Source: Nitrospirota bacterium | Lineage (GTDB): Bacteria; Nitrospirota; Thermodesulfovibrionia; Thermodesulfovibrionales; UBA6898 | Length of the DNA: 51,742 nucleotides | Assembly (NCBI GenBank): GCA_021811105.1 | Contig: JAJZPM010000021.1 | Location: 1-51,742 of the forward strand | Reading direction: 5' to 3' | Part shown: piece after piece, positions 1-9,158 of the stretch | Layout of the letters: every line of letters begins with the position of its first letter | Position numbering within the stretch: position 1 is the first letter of the stretch | Notes under the pieces: generated by a model | What the model saw: the letters and a program-made list of their open reading frames with translations, nothing else | Told to the model about the DNA's origin: nothing | The model's database searches: none | Program-made: the position numbers and the translations under genes

Positions 1-2
1 CG

Positions 3-161
3 CAGCTTCCCGACGGGGTGGAGATGGTGATGCCGGGGGACAACGTGAGCCTGTCGGTGGAGCTCATCTCGGCGATCGCGATGGAAAAGGAACTGAGGTT
101 CGCAATCCGTGAGGGCGGCCGCACCGTCGGAGCCGGCGTCGTTACCGAGGTATTGGAGTAA
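3..161 (+). CDS. tuf: Elongation factor Tu, C-terminal fragment (cut by window edge)
   Basis: The first 52 readable codons match the last beta-barrel domain of EF-Tu: [14 protein letters not shown], then a stretch ending in [17 protein letters not shown] and a TAA stop. EF-Tu delivers aminoacyl-tRNA to the ribosome as a GTP complex. Only domain 3 is in the window; the GTPase domain lies to the left. The stop is two bases before the rpsJ start, so tuf is co-transcribed with the S10 operon, the common str-S10 fusion. Partial only because of the window edge. Confidence 0.95.
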   Translation, partial: QLPDGVEMVMPGDNVSLSVELISAIAMEKELRFAIREGGRTVGAGVVTEVLE

Positions 162-163
162 CC

Positions 164-469
164 GTGAATCAAAAAATAAGGATAAAGCTAAGAGCATACG
201 ATCACAGGGTCCTTGATCAGTCACTGAAGGAGATTGTGGATACCGCCCAGAGGACCGGGGCGAGGGTTGCGGGACCTGTTCCGCTTCCCACTCACATCAG
301 TAAGATAACGGTCCTCAGGTCTCCCCATGTTGACAAGAAATCGAGGGAGCAGTTCGAGATAAGGACCCATAAGAGGCTGATCGATATACACGATGCGACA
401 CCTCAGACCGTAGACGCCCTCATGAAGCTCGAACTTGCAGCAGGGGTGGATGTGGAGATAAAGCTATGA
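164..469 (+). CDS. rpsJ: 30S ribosomal protein S10
   Basis: S10 belongs to the 30S head and also acts as the NusE antitermination factor. The 101-residue product has normal length, with the typical N-terminus ([16 protein letters not shown]), the GPVPLPT loop and the [11 protein letters not shown] motif. The GTG start lies two bases after tuf, and the 3' end overlaps rplC by four bases (ATGA), giving translational coupling. Confidence 0.98.
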   Translation: MNQKIRIKLRAYDHRVLDQSLKEIVDTAQRTGARVAGPVPLPTHISKITVLRSPHVDKKSREQFEIRTHKRLIDIHDATPQTVDALMKLELAAGVDVEIKL

Positions 470-1080
470 TCGGGATTTTGGGAAGAAAACTCGGCATGAC
501 GCAGGTCTTCGACGAAGGCGGCAGGATGCTGCCGGTGACCGTGGTCGAGGCAGGCCCGTGCTGCGTGATTCAGGTGAAGACCAAAGAGAAAGAGGGCTAC
601 GGGGCGGTCAAGATCGGGTTTTCCGAAATCAAGAAAGAGAAGAAGATCAACAAGCCTATGGGCGGCGTCTTCAAGAAGGCGGGTCTGAAACCCTACAAGA
701 TGCTCAGGGAATTTCCGATGGGTGATGTGAAGGTGGGCGAGTTCGTGACGGTCGAGAAGTTCAAGAAGGGCGATGTGATTTCGATAACAGGCGTCTCGAA
801 GGGCAAGGGCTTCCAGGGCGTCATGAAGCGGCACAACTACGCCGGTGGCCCTGCTTCGCACGGTTCTATGTTCTACCGTGCACCGGGGTCGATAGGCGCC
901 AGTTCATACCCTTCGAGGGTCTGGAAAAACAAGGGTCTTCCCGGCCATATGGGCGACGAAAGGGTTACAGTGAAGAACCTGAGGGTGGTCGACGTAAAGG
1001 CCGAGCAGAATCTTCTTCTTATTTTGGGAGCGGTCCCGGGTTCCAAAGGGACGTATCTCGAAATCCGAAAGGAAAGCTAA
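466..1080 (+). CDS. rplC: 50S ribosomal protein L3
   Basis: L3 is an early assembly protein near the peptidyl transferase centre. The product is 204 residues and starts [15 protein letters not shown], the family hallmark. It carries the central loop [22 protein letters not shown], broken here only for description, which reaches into the 23S core, followed by [12 protein letters not shown]. The start overlaps the rpsJ stop and rplD follows after one base. Confidence 0.98.
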   Translation: MIGILGRKLGMTQVFDEGGRMLPVTVVEAGPCCVIQVKTKEKEGYGAVKIGFSEIKKEKKINKPMGGVFKKAGLKPYKMLREFPMGDVKVGEFVTVEKFKKGDVISITGVSKGKGFQGVMKRHNYAGGPASHGSMFYRAPGSIGASSYPSRVWKNKGLPGHMGDERVTVKNLRVVDVKAEQNLLLILGAVPGSKGTYLEIRKES

Positions 1081-1081
1081 G

Positions 1082-1711
1082 ATGCCAGAATTCGACATAA
1101 AAGATAAAAACAACAAGCCGGTAGGCAAGATAAGTCTCCCCGACAGTGTCTTCGGCGTAAAGACTAAAGACGGCGTTATTCATAATGCGGTCGTCAATTT
1201 TCTCGCGAACCAAAGACAGGGGACCCATGCCACGAAGACCAAGGGTCTCGTCAGCGGCGGAGGGAAAAAGCCCTGGAAGCAAAAACATACGGGCAGGGCG
1301 AGGTCCGGCAGCAGCCGTTCGCCGCTCTGGAGAGGCGGAGGCACGGTATTCGGGCCTCAGCCGAGAGACTATTCGTATTCGCTTCCCAAGAAGGCGAGGA
1401 GACTGGCACTGAAGGCTGCGCTTTCGGGTAAGTTCGCGGACGGAGAGATTATCGTGATCGACGAACTCGCGTTCGATAAGCCCAGGACGAAGGATATGGT
1501 TTCCGTCCTGAAAGGGCTGGAACTGGAAGGCAAAAGCACCTTGGTGGTAGTCCCGGAGCATAATGAAGGGGTGGCGCTCTCCGCAAGAAACATCCCGGGC
1601 GTGACCGTGAAGAGGGTAACTGACCTGAATTCCTACGATGTGGCCGCGCATGCCAGACTGTTGATGACGAAGCGGGCTGTTGAGGTGTTGTCGGAGGATG
1701 CAAAGAAATGA
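1082..1711 (+). CDS. rplD: 50S ribosomal protein L4
   Basis: L4 lines the exit tunnel; in enterobacteria it also represses its own operon. The 209-residue product has the L4 signature region around residues 45-95 (QRQGTHATKTKGLVSGGGKK, then RARSGSSRSPLWRGGG and VFGPQPRDY). The C-terminal Rossmann-like part includes LALKAALSGK. The start is one base after rplC and the stop overlaps the rplW start by four bases. Confidence 0.98.
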   Translation: MPEFDIKDKNNKPVGKISLPDSVFGVKTKDGVIHNAVVNFLANQRQGTHATKTKGLVSGGGKKPWKQKHTGRARSGSSRSPLWRGGGTVFGPQPRDYSYSLPKKARRLALKAALSGKFADGEIIVIDELAFDKPRTKDMVSVLKGLELEGKSTLVVVPEHNEGVALSARNIPGVTVKRVTDLNSYDVAAHARLLMTKRAVEVLSEDAKK

Positions 1712-1998
1712 AGAATCTTTATACGGTAGTAAAGAGACCGCTGTTCACGGAAAAAGGAAGCGCACTGAAAGAATCCGAAAATAAACTCCTTATCGAAGTC
1801 GCCAAGGACTCGAACAAGCTCGATATAAAGAAGGCCGTTGAGGAGATCTTCAAGGTGAAGGTCGAAAAGGTGGCCACTATCAAGTCGCACGGCAAATGGA
1901 AGAGATACGGCAAGTCGATTGGAAAGAAGTCCGACAGGAAGAAGGCGCTGATTACCCTGAAAAAGGGAGAAAAACTTGATTTCATCGAAGGTGCATAA
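1708..1998 (+). CDS. rplW: 50S ribosomal protein L23
   Basis: L23 sits at the tunnel exit and docks trigger factor and SRP. The product is 96 residues with the usual N-terminus ([16 protein letters not shown]) and the conserved middle [17 protein letters not shown]. The lysine-rich loop near residues 65-85 ([19 protein letters not shown]) binds 23S rRNA. Both gene boundaries overlap (rplD by four bases, rplB by one). Confidence 0.98.
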   Translation: MKNLYTVVKRPLFTEKGSALKESENKLLIEVAKDSNKLDIKKAVEEIFKVKVEKVATIKSHGKWKRYGKSIGKKSDRKKALITLKKGEKLDFIEGA

Positions 1999-2816
1999 TG
2001 GGAATTAAGAAATACAATCCGACATCACCGGGCAAGAGATTTCGTACCGTCATGGACTATGCGGAGGTCACAGCTACCGAGCCGCGCAAGTCGCTCGTCC
2101 GGCCTTTAAGAAAGACCGGAGGCCGCAACAACAGCGGCTGTGTCACCGCGTGGCAGAGGGGCGGCGGCAACAGAAGGAAATACCGGGTCATCGATTTCAA
2201 GAGAGACAAATTCGGCGTACCTGCCGTGATCGAGACCATTGAGTACGATCCCAACCGTTCTGCGCGTATCGCACTTCTGAAGTACCGGGACGGCGAGAGG
2301 AGATATATGGTCCTGCCGGTGGGGATATCCGTCGGCGATGAAGTCGTCTCAGGGAAAGGGGCGGAAATAAAGACCGGCAACGCGCTTCCGCTCAGCGATA
2401 TCCCGCTCGGTACGTTCATCCATAATGTAGAACTCCGCCCCGGACAGGGCGCGAAGCTCGTCAGAAGCGCCGGCGGGCAGGCCCAGCTGATTGCCAAGGA
2501 GCAAGACTATGTTCAGGTGAAGATGGCGTCGGGCGAGGTGAGGCTCGTGCCGGCAAAATGCATGGCCACCATCGGACAGGTGAGCAACCCCGACCACGAA
2601 AACATCTCCTTCGGCAAGGCTGGCAAGAACCGTTGGATAGGGAAGAGGCCCCACGTGAGGGGTGTCGCCATGAACCCGGTCGACCACCCGCTCGGCGGCG
2701 GCGAGGGTAAGAGTTCCGGCGGAAGACCTCCGTGCACGCCGTGGGGCAAGCCCGAGGGCATTAAGACGCGGAACAGCAAGAGGACTGACATGTACATCGT
2801 GAAGAGGAGGAAGTAA
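1998..2816 (+). CDS. rplB: 50S ribosomal protein L2
   Basis: L2 is needed for subunit association and peptidyl transfer. The product is 272 residues, full length. It shows the N-terminal [12 protein letters not shown] start, the [15 protein letters not shown] segment and the C-terminal loop with [17 protein letters not shown], containing the conserved histidine near the peptidyl transferase centre. The basic tail ends in IVKRRK. The start overlaps the rplW stop by one base. Confidence 0.98.
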   Translation: MGIKKYNPTSPGKRFRTVMDYAEVTATEPRKSLVRPLRKTGGRNNSGCVTAWQRGGGNRRKYRVIDFKRDKFGVPAVIETIEYDPNRSARIALLKYRDGERRYMVLPVGISVGDEVVSGKGAEIKTGNALPLSDIPLGTFIHNVELRPGQGAKLVRSAGGQAQLIAKEQDYVQVKMASGEVRLVPAKCMATIGQVSNPDHENISFGKAGKNRWIGKRPHVRGVAMNPVDHPLGGGEGKSSGGRPPCTPWGKPEGIKTRNSKRTDMYIVKRRK

Positions 2817-2817
2817 A

Positions 2818-3102
2818 TTGCCACGGTCATTAAAAAAGGGCCCGTTTGTCGACGAGAAGCTCATGAAGAAAGTGAGAGAGATGGTCAACTCAGGCGAGAA
2901 GAAGCTGATCAAGACATGGTCAAGGCGTTCTGTGATCCTGCCTGAGTTCATCGGATATACGTTCGCCGTCCACAACGGGAAAAAATTCATCCCCGTATAT
3001 GTTACGGAGAATATGGTCGGGCATAAACTCGGTGAATTCTCGCCGACGAGGACGTTCAAGGGCCATTCGGGCTCGGCAAAGACTACAACGGTAAAGGGTT
3101 GA
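2818..3102 (+). CDS. rpsS: 30S ribosomal protein S19
   Basis: S19 is a 30S head protein that contacts S13 and tRNA. The 94-residue product begins [14 protein letters not shown] and contains [23 protein letters not shown] and the [16 protein letters not shown] block (written in pieces as family hallmarks). The start is TTG, one base after the rplB stop. The stop is four bases before rplV. Confidence 0.97.
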   Translation: MPRSLKKGPFVDEKLMKKVREMVNSGEKKLIKTWSRRSVILPEFIGYTFAVHNGKKFIPVYVTENMVGHKLGEFSPTRTFKGHSGSAKTTTVKG

Positions 3103-3106
3103 TGAG

Positions 3107-3442
3107 ATGGAGTCAAAGGCGATTTTGAAATATGCAAGGATCACCCCGAGGAAGGCACGGAGGATCGTGGACCTCATCCGTGGGAAGAAGGCCGGTGACG
3201 CGCTGATTTCCCTCAGGTTCATGCCCTACCGGGGGTCACATCACATAGAGAAGATACTGAAGTCGGCCATGGCCAACGCGGAACAGAAAAATGCCAACGC
3301 CGATTCCGAGGCGATGGTCGTCAGCAAGGCGTTTGTCGACCAGGGTTCGATGATGAAGAGAGTAGAACAAAGATCGATGGGCAGGGCGAACGTCATCCGG
3401 AAGAAGACCTGCCATATAACCTTGATATTAACAGAGGAATAA
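3107..3442 (+). CDS. rplV: 50S ribosomal protein L22
   Basis: L22 lines the exit tunnel with L4; its extended hairpin is the site of many macrolide-resistance changes. The product is 111 residues, with [20 protein letters not shown] at the N-terminus, the helix [17 protein letters not shown] and the hairpin near residues 85-100 ([16 protein letters not shown]). It sits between rpsS and rpsC as expected. Confidence 0.97.
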   Translation: MESKAILKYARITPRKARRIVDLIRGKKAGDALISLRFMPYRGSHHIEKILKSAMANAEQKNANADSEAMVVSKAFVDQGSMMKRVEQRSMGRANVIRKKTCHITLILTEE

Positions 3443-3455
3443 TCAGGAGGAGATT

Positions 3456-4115
3456 TTGGGCCAGAAGACGCATCCCGTAGGGATTAGATTAGGCATAACA
3501 AGGACATGGGATTCACGGTGGTTTCTCAAGAAGGGATACGCCGACCAGTTACTTGAAGATATCACGATCAAGAAGGAGATCAAGGATAAGCTCTTCCATG
3601 CGGGAGTCTCGAAGATCGAGATCGAGCGGGCTGGTCAGAAAATCAGGGTGATCATCTATACGGCGAGGCCGGGCATCATTATCGGGAAAAAGGGCTCGGA
3701 GGTCGAAAAACTCCGCAAGGACATCGAGCTGATGAGCGGGAAGCAGGCGCTGGTCGACATCAAAGAGATCAGAAAGCCGGAGATCGACGCCCAGCTTGTG
3801 GCCGAGAATATCGCGCTGCAGCTCGAAAAAAGGGTGGCCTTCAGGAGGGCGATGAAGAAGGCGGTCGCTTCGGCCCTCAGGTTCGGGGCGCAGGGAATCA
3901 AGATCACCTGTTCGGGAAGGCTCGCAGGCGCAGAAATCGCGAGGACCGAATGGTACCGGGAGGGAAGGGTGCCCCTCCATACATTTAGGGCCGATATCAA
4001 TTACGGATTCGCCGAGGCGAGGACTACATACGGAATCATAGGCGTGAAAGTCTGGGTGTATTCGGGCGATGTGCTGCCCGAGGCTGCAAAACCCGCGACG
4101 GAAGCGGCGATATAA
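3456..4115 (+). CDS. rpsC: 30S ribosomal protein S3
   Basis: S3 forms part of the mRNA entry tunnel and helicase. The product is 219 residues, beginning [13 protein letters not shown]. Its KH domain carries the [10 protein letters not shown] loop ([10 protein letters not shown]), and the C-terminal domain has [19 protein letters not shown] and [12 protein letters not shown]. The TTG start at 3456 is set by AGGAGG a few bases upstream (3446-3451). The tail ends in an alanine/proline-rich stretch, as in many bacteria. Confidence 0.97.
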   Translation: MGQKTHPVGIRLGITRTWDSRWFLKKGYADQLLEDITIKKEIKDKLFHAGVSKIEIERAGQKIRVIIYTARPGIIIGKKGSEVEKLRKDIELMSGKQALVDIKEIRKPEIDAQLVAENIALQLEKRVAFRRAMKKAVASALRFGAQGIKITCSGRLAGAEIARTEWYREGRVPLHTFRADINYGFAEARTTYGIIGVKVWVYSGDVLPEAAKPATEAAI

Positions 4116-4127
4116 GGGGACTTTGTT

Positions 4128-4547
4128 ATGTTGATGCCGAAGAAGGTTAAATTCAGGAAGATGCAGAAAGGGAATATGAACGGCAAGGCCTACACCGGCT
4201 CGGAGGTCTCCTTCGGCGAGTTCGGACTGAAGGCGATGGAGCCGGGCTGGGTCTCGTCGAGGCAGATCGAGGCCGCCAGGATCGCGATCAACCGGCATGT
4301 GAAAAGGGGCTGCAAGGTGTGGATCAGGGTCTTCCCTGACAAGCCGATTACAAAGAAACCGGCCGAAACGAGAATGGGAAAGGGCAAGGGTGCGCCCGAA
4401 TACTGGGTTGCCGTCGTCACGCCGGGAAGGGTCCTCTACGAGATCTCGGGCGTGACCGAGACCCTCGCGAAAGAGGCGTTCCGGCTTGCCTCGCATAAGC
4501 TTCCTGTCTCGACGAAGTTCGTGAAGCGTGAGGAGGGCGTGCTATGA
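4128..4547 (+). CDS. rplP: 50S ribosomal protein L16
   Basis: L16 organises the tRNA-binding region of the 50S subunit. The 139-residue product has [15 protein letters not shown] at the N-terminus, [20 protein letters not shown], and the conserved [15 protein letters not shown] block. The stop overlaps the rpmC start by four bases. Confidence 0.98.
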   Translation: MLMPKKVKFRKMQKGNMNGKAYTGSEVSFGEFGLKAMEPGWVSSRQIEAARIAINRHVKRGCKVWIRVFPDKPITKKPAETRMGKGKGAPEYWVAVVTPGRVLYEISGVTETLAKEAFRLASHKLPVSTKFVKREEGVL

Positions 4548-4741
4548 AAGTCTCCGAGCTCAGGGAATCGACGATCGGCGAGCTGTCCGTGAAAGAGCAT
4601 GACATGAGGAAGGAGCTCTTTAACCTGAGGTTCCAGCAGGCGACGGGTGAGATCGAAAACCCGATGCGTATCAGGGCGATCAGGAAAGACATCGCGAGGG
4701 TGCTGACCGTAATCACCGAGAAGAAAAAAAAGAGCAAATGA
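4544..4741 (+). CDS. rpmC: 50S ribosomal protein L29
   Basis: L29 is a small helical-hairpin protein at the tunnel exit. The 65-residue product contains the diagnostic [20 protein letters not shown] segment and a lysine-rich end (KKKKSK). It is translationally coupled to rplP through an ATGA overlap. Confidence 0.97.
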   Translation: MKVSELRESTIGELSVKEHDMRKELFNLRFQQATGEIENPMRIRAIRKDIARVLTVITEKKKKSK

Positions 4742-4777
4742 AACCACTGGTTATAAAAAATTGGTTGGAAGGTAAAG

Positions 4778-5038
4778 ATGACTGATAAAACTTATACCGG
4801 AAAAGTAGTGAGTAACAAGATGGACAAGACCGTCGTGGTTGCGGTCACGCGACAGTTTCAGCACCCGGTTTACAGAAAGACCGTGAAGAAGGTGGCGCGG
4901 TTCAAGGCCCACGACGAAAAGAACGAATGCGGGATCGGCGACAACGTGAAGATTATCGAGACGAGGCCGACCAGCAAAGACAAGAGATGGCTGGTCCTCG
5001 AGATCCTGAATAAGGCGGCAAGGAGCGGCGAAAAATGA
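4778..5038 (+). CDS. rpsQ: 30S ribosomal protein S17
   Basis: S17 is a primary 16S-binding OB-fold protein. The product is 86 residues with [19 protein letters not shown] at the start and the conserved [20 protein letters not shown] block. The ATG at 4778 follows GGAAGG after a 36-base spacer from rpmC. The stop overlaps rplN by four bases. Confidence 0.97.
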   Translation: MTDKTYTGKVVSNKMDKTVVVAVTRQFQHPVYRKTVKKVARFKAHDEKNECGIGDNVKIIETRPTSKDKRWLVLEILNKAARSGEK

Positions 5039-5403
5039 TTCAGCTGAGGACCACACTTGAAGTAGCGGACAATTCCGGCGCAAAGAGGGTCCAGTGCGTG
5101 AAAGTGCTGGGCGGTTCGCGCAGGCGGTATGCAAGGCTGGGGGATGTCGTCGTCGTGAGTGTAAAGGAGGCCCTGCCGGACAGCAACATCAAGAAAGGCT
5201 CGGTGACGAAGGCGGTCGTGGTGCGTACCAAGAAAGAGACGAGAAGGCCCGATGGTTCCTATATTCGCTTTGATCAGAACGCAGTGGTGCTGATCAACCC
5301 TGCCGGAGAGCCGGTAGGAACGAGGATATTCGGACCGGTGGCAAGAGAGCTGAGGTGGAGAGAATATATGAAGATCATCTCTCTTGCCCCAGAGGTATTG
5401 TAG
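5035..5403 (+). CDS. rplN: 50S ribosomal protein L14
   Basis: L14 is a 50S interface protein that contacts 16S helix 14 and L19. The 122-residue product starts [19 protein letters not shown] and contains [20 protein letters not shown] and the C-terminal [13 protein letters not shown] signature. The start is inside the rpsQ stop (ATGA). Confidence 0.98.
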   Translation: MIQLRTTLEVADNSGAKRVQCVKVLGGSRRRYARLGDVVVVSVKEALPDSNIKKGSVTKAVVVRTKKETRRPDGSYIRFDQNAVVLINPAGEPVGTRIFGPVARELRWREYMKIISLAPEVL

Positions 5404-5411
5404 GAGGATAC

Positions 5412-5729
5412 ATGGCGTTAGGAATCAAAAAAGAAGACACGGTGCATGTGATCACGGGCAAGCATAAAGGAAGGGCGGGACGGGTGCTCCGGGTAGACAG
5501 GGGCAAAGGTGCCGTTCTGATCGAGAAGATCAACATCATCAAAAAACATATGAAACCGAACAAGACCTATACGCAGGGCGGCATCATCGAAAAAGAGGCG
5601 CCGATCAACCTGTCGAACGTGATGCTTGTCTGTCCCAAATGCAGCAAGCCGACCAGGATAGGCTCCTCGGTCTTTGAAGGCGGAAAGAAGCACAGAACGT
5701 GCAAAAAGTGCAAGGAGGTCATTGACTGA
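5412..5729 (+). CDS. rplX: 50S ribosomal protein L24
   Basis: L24 is an assembly initiator at the tunnel exit. The 105-residue product starts at ATG 5412 ([20 protein letters not shown]); an AGGAGG site at 5402-5407 fixes this start over in-frame codons inside rplN. The KOW motif occupies about residues 8-35. The C-terminus has a cysteine quartet (C74, C77, C97, C100) in a CxxC...CxxC layout that could bind zinc, as some L24 proteins do. Confidence 0.96.
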   Translation: MALGIKKEDTVHVITGKHKGRAGRVLRVDRGKGAVLIEKINIIKKHMKPNKTYTQGGIIEKEAPINLSNVMLVCPKCSKPTRIGSSVFEGGKKHRTCKKCKEVID

Positions 5730-5731
5730 GA

Positions 5732-6274
5732 ATGACTCCAAGGCTGAGAGAAAAATACAAGAACGAGATCATACCTGCCATGATGAAGGAGTTCTCCTAT
5801 AAGAACATCATGCAGGTCCCGAAGGTGCAAAAAGTGGTCCTCAACGTCGGACTCGGCGAGGCGATCCAGAACATTAAACTCCTCGATGCGGCACAGAAGG
5901 AACTCGCGATGATCACCGGCCAGAAGGCGGTGGTGACGAAGGCAAAGAAATCGATCGCGACCTTCAAATTGAGGCAAGGGATGCCGATCGGATGCAAGGT
6001 CACCCTCAGGGGCGCGGTCATGTATGAGTTCCTCGACAGGCTGATCAGCATCGCGCTTCCGGGGATCAGGGACTTCAGAGGGGTTTCCGGAAAGTCCTTC
6101 GACGGCAGGGGCAACTATGCGCTCGGCATCAGGGAGCAGTTCATTTTCCCGGAAATAGATTACGATAAGGTCGAGATGGTTCACGGGCTGGACGTCATCA
6201 TCTGCACGTCGGCTGAGTCCGATAAGGAGAGCAAGGCACTCCTGCGTCATCTTGGCGTCCCTTTTAGAAATTAG
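5732..6274 (+). CDS. rplE: 50S ribosomal protein L5
   Basis: L5 binds 5S rRNA in the central protuberance. The product is 180 residues with [20 protein letters not shown], the [20 protein letters not shown] block and the [19 protein letters not shown] region. It starts two bases after the rplX stop. Confidence 0.98.
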   Translation: MTPRLREKYKNEIIPAMMKEFSYKNIMQVPKVQKVVLNVGLGEAIQNIKLLDAAQKELAMITGQKAVVTKAKKSIATFKLRQGMPIGCKVTLRGAVMYEFLDRLISIALPGIRDFRGVSGKSFDGRGNYALGIREQFIFPEIDYDKVEMVHGLDVIICTSAESDKESKALLRHLGVPFRN

Positions 6275-6290
6275 AGAGAGGAATGATGGA

Positions 6291-6476
6291 ATGGCGAAAA
6301 CGTGTATGATAGAAAAGTCGAAACGGCCTCCGAAGTTCGGCGTCAGGGCCTACAACCGCTGCAAGATCTGCGGCAGGCCGAGGGGCTATCTCAGGCAGTT
6401 CGGCATGTGCCGCATATGTTTCCGGACACTTGCCCTCCGCGGTCAAATCCCCGGAGTGACGAAATCAAGCTGGTAG
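6291..6476 (+). CDS. rpsZ: 30S ribosomal protein S14, zinc-binding type Z
   Basis: The short, 61-residue S14 form. Residues C24, C27, C40 and C43 make the CxxC-x12-CxxC zinc ribbon of the type Z (C+) paralogue, and [15 protein letters not shown] is the conserved tail. The ATG at 6291 is preceded by GAGAGGAATG about ten bases upstream; an upstream in-frame start inside rplE would add a non-conserved leader. The zinc-free rpsN paralogue is not in the window. Confidence 0.97.
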   Translation: MAKTCMIEKSKRPPKFGVRAYNRCKICGRPRGYLRQFGMCRICFRTLALRGQIPGVTKSSW

Positions 6477-6486
6477 GGGTGAATTG

Positions 6487-6882
6487 ATGCTGACAGATCC
6501 AATTGCAGACATGCTTACAAGGATACGGAACGCCGTGATGATCAGGGCCGAGAAGGTCGATATCCCCGCCTCGAGGATGAAGCTCGAGATCGCAAAGATC
6601 ATGAAAGAGGAAGGGTTCATCAGGGCTTACAAGATACTGAAAGACAAAAAGCAGGGCGTACTGAGAATTACCCTGAAATACGCTGCCGACAATGAGGCTA
6701 TCATTTCCGGCATCAAGAGGGTCAGCAAGCCCGGCAGAAGGGTATATGCCGACAAGGATTCGATTCCGACCGTCATGGGCGGCGTCGGCATCTCCGTGCT
6801 CTCGACCTCGAGAGGGGTGCTCGGAGACAAGACATGCCGGCGCGAAAAAGTCGGCGGAGAAGTGCTCTGCTATATCTGGTAA
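6487..6882 (+). CDS. rpsH: 30S ribosomal protein S8
   Basis: S8 binds the 16S central domain and is the spc operon repressor in E. coli. The 131-residue product begins [16 protein letters not shown], typical of the family, so ATG 6487 is preferred over the adjacent TTG 6484. The C-terminus has [20 protein letters not shown] and GGEVLCYIW. Confidence 0.97.
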   Translation: MLTDPIADMLTRIRNAVMIRAEKVDIPASRMKLEIAKIMKEEGFIRAYKILKDKKQGVLRITLKYAADNEAIISGIKRVSKPGRRVYADKDSIPTVMGGVGISVLSTSRGVLGDKTCRREKVGGEVLCYIW

Positions 6883-6894
6883 AGGAGAATCGGG

Positions 6895-7437
6895 ATGTCG
6901 AGAATCGGTAAAAAACCAGTAGAGATTCCCTCCGGGGTCGATGTGAAGCTGCTGGATAGCGAAATAAAGGTGAAAGGACCTAAGGGGGAACTCCAGTGGA
7001 ATTTCCCGGCGAACACCGCTGTTTCGGTCAGGGACAAGGCGATCATTGTCGAACGGGCCGACGATCAGAAGAAAAACCGGGCGCTCCACGGCCTTACCAG
7101 AAGCCTGATCGCTAACATGGTCCAGGGAGTGACGCAGGGATATCAGAGGGTCCTCGATATTACGGGCGTCGGCTACAGGGCCCAGGTGCAGGGCAAAAAG
7201 ATCGTGCTTACGCTGGGATATTCCCATGCGGTCGAGTTCCAGCTGCCGGAGGGCATCACCGCCGCCGTAGATCAGAAACAGACCCAGATCACCCTGACTG
7301 GCGTGGACAAGCAGAAGATAGGTCAGGTCGCGGCGAACCTGAGGGCGTTAAGGAGTCCGGACGCATACAAGGGGAAGGGACTCAGGTATTCCGGCGAAAG
7401 ACTGAAGCTGAAGGTCGGCAAGACAGGGAAGAAATAA
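6895..7437 (+). CDS. rplF: 50S ribosomal protein L6
   Basis: L6 lies near the GTPase-associated centre. The 180-residue product begins MSRIGKKPVEIPSGV. It has the two-domain repeat and the signature near the C-terminus (LRSPDAYKGKGLRYSGE). An AAGGAG site lies seven bases before the ATG. Confidence 0.98.
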   Translation: MSRIGKKPVEIPSGVDVKLLDSEIKVKGPKGELQWNFPANTAVSVRDKAIIVERADDQKKNRALHGLTRSLIANMVQGVTQGYQRVLDITGVGYRAQVQGKKIVLTLGYSHAVEFQLPEGITAAVDQKQTQITLTGVDKQKIGQVAANLRALRSPDAYKGKGLRYSGERLKLKVGKTGKK

Positions 7438-7535
7438 ACGACAGGTTGAAGTTTTAAGTTGAAAGTTTTAAGTTAAGGCAAAAAACCAAGACTACAAACT
7501 TAAAACCCGAAACGGATAAATCGTAGGAGGCTATT
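7438..7535. repeat. A/T-rich spacer with direct and inverted repeats inside the spc operon
   Basis: This spacer is much longer than its neighbours. It contains two direct copies of an AGTTTTAAGTT-like unit near 7448-7474 and an inverted copy (AACTTAAAAC) near 7496-7506, so the RNA can fold back. The rplR ribosome site (AGGAGG) lies at the right end. It resembles in style, not in sequence, the hairpin spacers at 7901-7983 and 11704-11796. Confidence 0.6.
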
Positions 7536-7898
7536 TTGGCGAAGAGCAAGCAAGAAGGCAGAGAGAGACGCCACGAACGGACGAGAAAGAAAGTGGCGGG
7601 TACCGGCGAGAGATTTCGTCTTTCGGTGTACCGGAGCCTGAATCATATATATGCACAGGTCATCAACGACGCTGACGGGAATACCCTGATTTCCGCATCG
7701 AGCCTCGATAATTCTGTCAGGGAACTGAAGCAGCACAAAGGGAACTGCAAGACGGCGAAGGAAGTCGGGGTCCTCGTTGCTAAGAAGGCGCTCGAAAAAG
7801 GCATCACAAAGGTCGTCTTCGACCGGAGCGGCTATCTGTATCACGGCAGGATAAAGGCGCTTGCAGACGCGGCGAGAGAAGCAGGACTGGAATTTTAA
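7536..7898 (+). CDS. rplR: 50S ribosomal protein L18
   Basis: L18 carries 5S rRNA into the central protuberance. The 120-residue product has [35 protein letters not shown], and the conserved [24 protein letters not shown]-terminal block (described in parts). The TTG start at 7536 follows GTAGGAGG by six to seven bases. Confidence 0.97.
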   Translation: MAKSKQEGRERRHERTRKKVAGTGERFRLSVYRSLNHIYAQVINDADGNTLISASSLDNSVRELKQHKGNCKTAKEVGVLVAKKALEKGITKVVFDRSGYLYHGRIKALADAAREAGLEF

Positions 7899-7900
7899 GG

Positions 7901-7983
7901 CTGTGATGCGTGACGCGTAATGGGTAATATGCAAGATGTATACGGCATGCTGCTCATTACTCATCACTCATCGCTCATCACAG
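7901..7983. repeat. Long imperfect inverted repeat between rplR and rpsE
   Basis: The left arm at 7901-7928 and the right arm at 7956-7983 are each 28 bases and pair at about 20 of 28 positions. Both are built from variations on a GTGATGAG unit. The loop is about 27 bases. It lies entirely between the rplR stop and the rpsE ribosome site (AAGGAGG, 7994-8000). No U-run follows, so it is not a standard terminator. Confidence 0.7.
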
Positions 7984-8004
7984 ATTACGAATTAAGGAGG
8001 CAAG

Positions 8005-8514
8005 GTGGGAAGGATTGACCCGGAAGGACTGAACTTAAAAGACAAGGTCGTATACATAAATAGGGTTGCCAAGGTCGTCAAGGGCGGCAGGAGGTTTTCT
8101 TTCAGCGCACTCGTGGTCGTCGGCGACGGCGAGGGAACCGTCGGCACCGGGAAAGGCAAGGCCTCGGAAGTGCCTGAAGCCATACGCAAGGCGGTGGAAC
8201 AGGCGAAGAAGTCCCTCCTTAAATTCCCTCTTAAAGAAGGAACGATCCCCCACCGGATCATCGGTAGGTTCGGTTCGGGCACGGTCGTGATGAACCCGGC
8301 CCAGAAGGGTACGGGGCTCATCGCCGGCGGCGCGGTCCGTGCGGTTCTCGAAGTCGCGGGGATACAGGACATCGTGGCGAAGTCCCTCGGCAATCACAAT
8401 CCTTTCAACACGGTCCAGGCAACGATCGACGGGCTGCTGAACCTCAAGGACCCCGATTCGGTAATCAAGCTGAGGGGCAGAGGCGAAGAAGAAGCGCAGG
8501 AGGTCAGCGCCTGA
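8005..8514 (+). CDS. rpsE: 30S ribosomal protein S5
   Basis: S5 is at the mRNA entry site and affects decoding fidelity. The 169-residue product has the double-stranded RNA-binding part ([20 protein letters not shown]), the [20 protein letters not shown] helix and the conserved [17 protein letters not shown] end. The GTG start is set by AAGGAGG five bases upstream. The stop overlaps the rpmD start. Confidence 0.97.
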   Translation: MGRIDPEGLNLKDKVVYINRVAKVVKGGRRFSFSALVVVGDGEGTVGTGKGKASEVPEAIRKAVEQAKKSLLKFPLKEGTIPHRIIGRFGSGTVVMNPAQKGTGLIAGGAVRAVLEVAGIQDIVAKSLGNHNPFNTVQATIDGLLNLKDPDSVIKLRGRGEEEAQEVSA

Positions 8515-8696
8515 TGCTCAAAATTACGCTCAAAAGAGGGTATATCGGTATTCCGGACAGCCAGAAGAAGGTGTTGGCGTCGTTCGGATTCAAGAAGATA
8601 GGAAGCACCGTCCTGAAGAAGGACGACGAAGCCACGAAGGGTATGATCCGCAAAGTGGCCCATTTGATAGCGGTCGAGAAGGTCGACAACAAATAG
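8514..8696 (+). CDS. rpmD: 50S ribosomal protein L30
   Basis: A 60-residue product with the L30 fold pattern: LKITLKRGYIGIPDSQKKVL, then LGFKK-like FGFKKIGSTVLKKD and IRKVAHLIAVEKVD. The start overlaps the rpsE stop by one base. L30 is dispensable in some bacteria, but is present here in its standard place. Confidence 0.95.
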   Translation: MLKITLKRGYIGIPDSQKKVLASFGFKKIGSTVLKKDDEATKGMIRKVAHLIAVEKVDNK

Positions 8697-8717
8697 TCTG
8701 GAGGATTGACGGTTACC

Positions 8718-9158
8718 ATGAAGATAGAAGAGATAAGGCCGGCCGAGGGCAGCAGAAAACGGAATAAGAGGGTCGGCAGAGGCGTCGGTTCCGGGCACGG
8801 AAAGACGTCCTGCAAGGGCCACAAAGGACAAAAGGCGAGATCAGGCGGCACGACCGGACTCGGCTTTGAAGGCGGTCAGATGCCGCTCCAGAGAAGGCTC
8901 CCCAAGAGGGGATTCAAGAACAGGTTCGGGATCGAATATGCAGTAATCAATCTCGACAGGATAAACTCCCTGAAGGACATGGACGTGGTCACCCCTGAGG
9001 TCCTTCTCGAGAAGAGGATTATCAAAGACTTAAAAGACGGGCTCAAGGTCCTCGGCGACGGGAAGATCGAAAGACCCGTGACGGTGAAGGCCACCGCCTT
9101 CAGCAGCTCGGCTGCGGAGAAGATTGCAGCGGCCGGCGGCAAGGCTGAGGTGCTGTAA
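8718..9158 (+). CDS. rplO: 50S ribosomal protein L15
   Basis: L15 is a late 50S assembly protein. The 146-residue product begins [20 protein letters not shown], matching the family start, with the glycine-rich [19 protein letters not shown] segment and [21 protein letters not shown] 8718 is chosen over TTG 8706 because GGAGG at 8700-8704 is only one base from the TTG. The secY TTG follows directly. Confidence 0.95.
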   Translation: MKIEEIRPAEGSRKRNKRVGRGVGSGHGKTSCKGHKGQKARSGGTTGLGFEGGQMPLQRRLPKRGFKNRFGIEYAVINLDRINSLKDMDVVTPEVLLEKRIIKDLKDGLKVLGDGKIERPVTVKATAFSSSAAEKIAAAGGKAEVL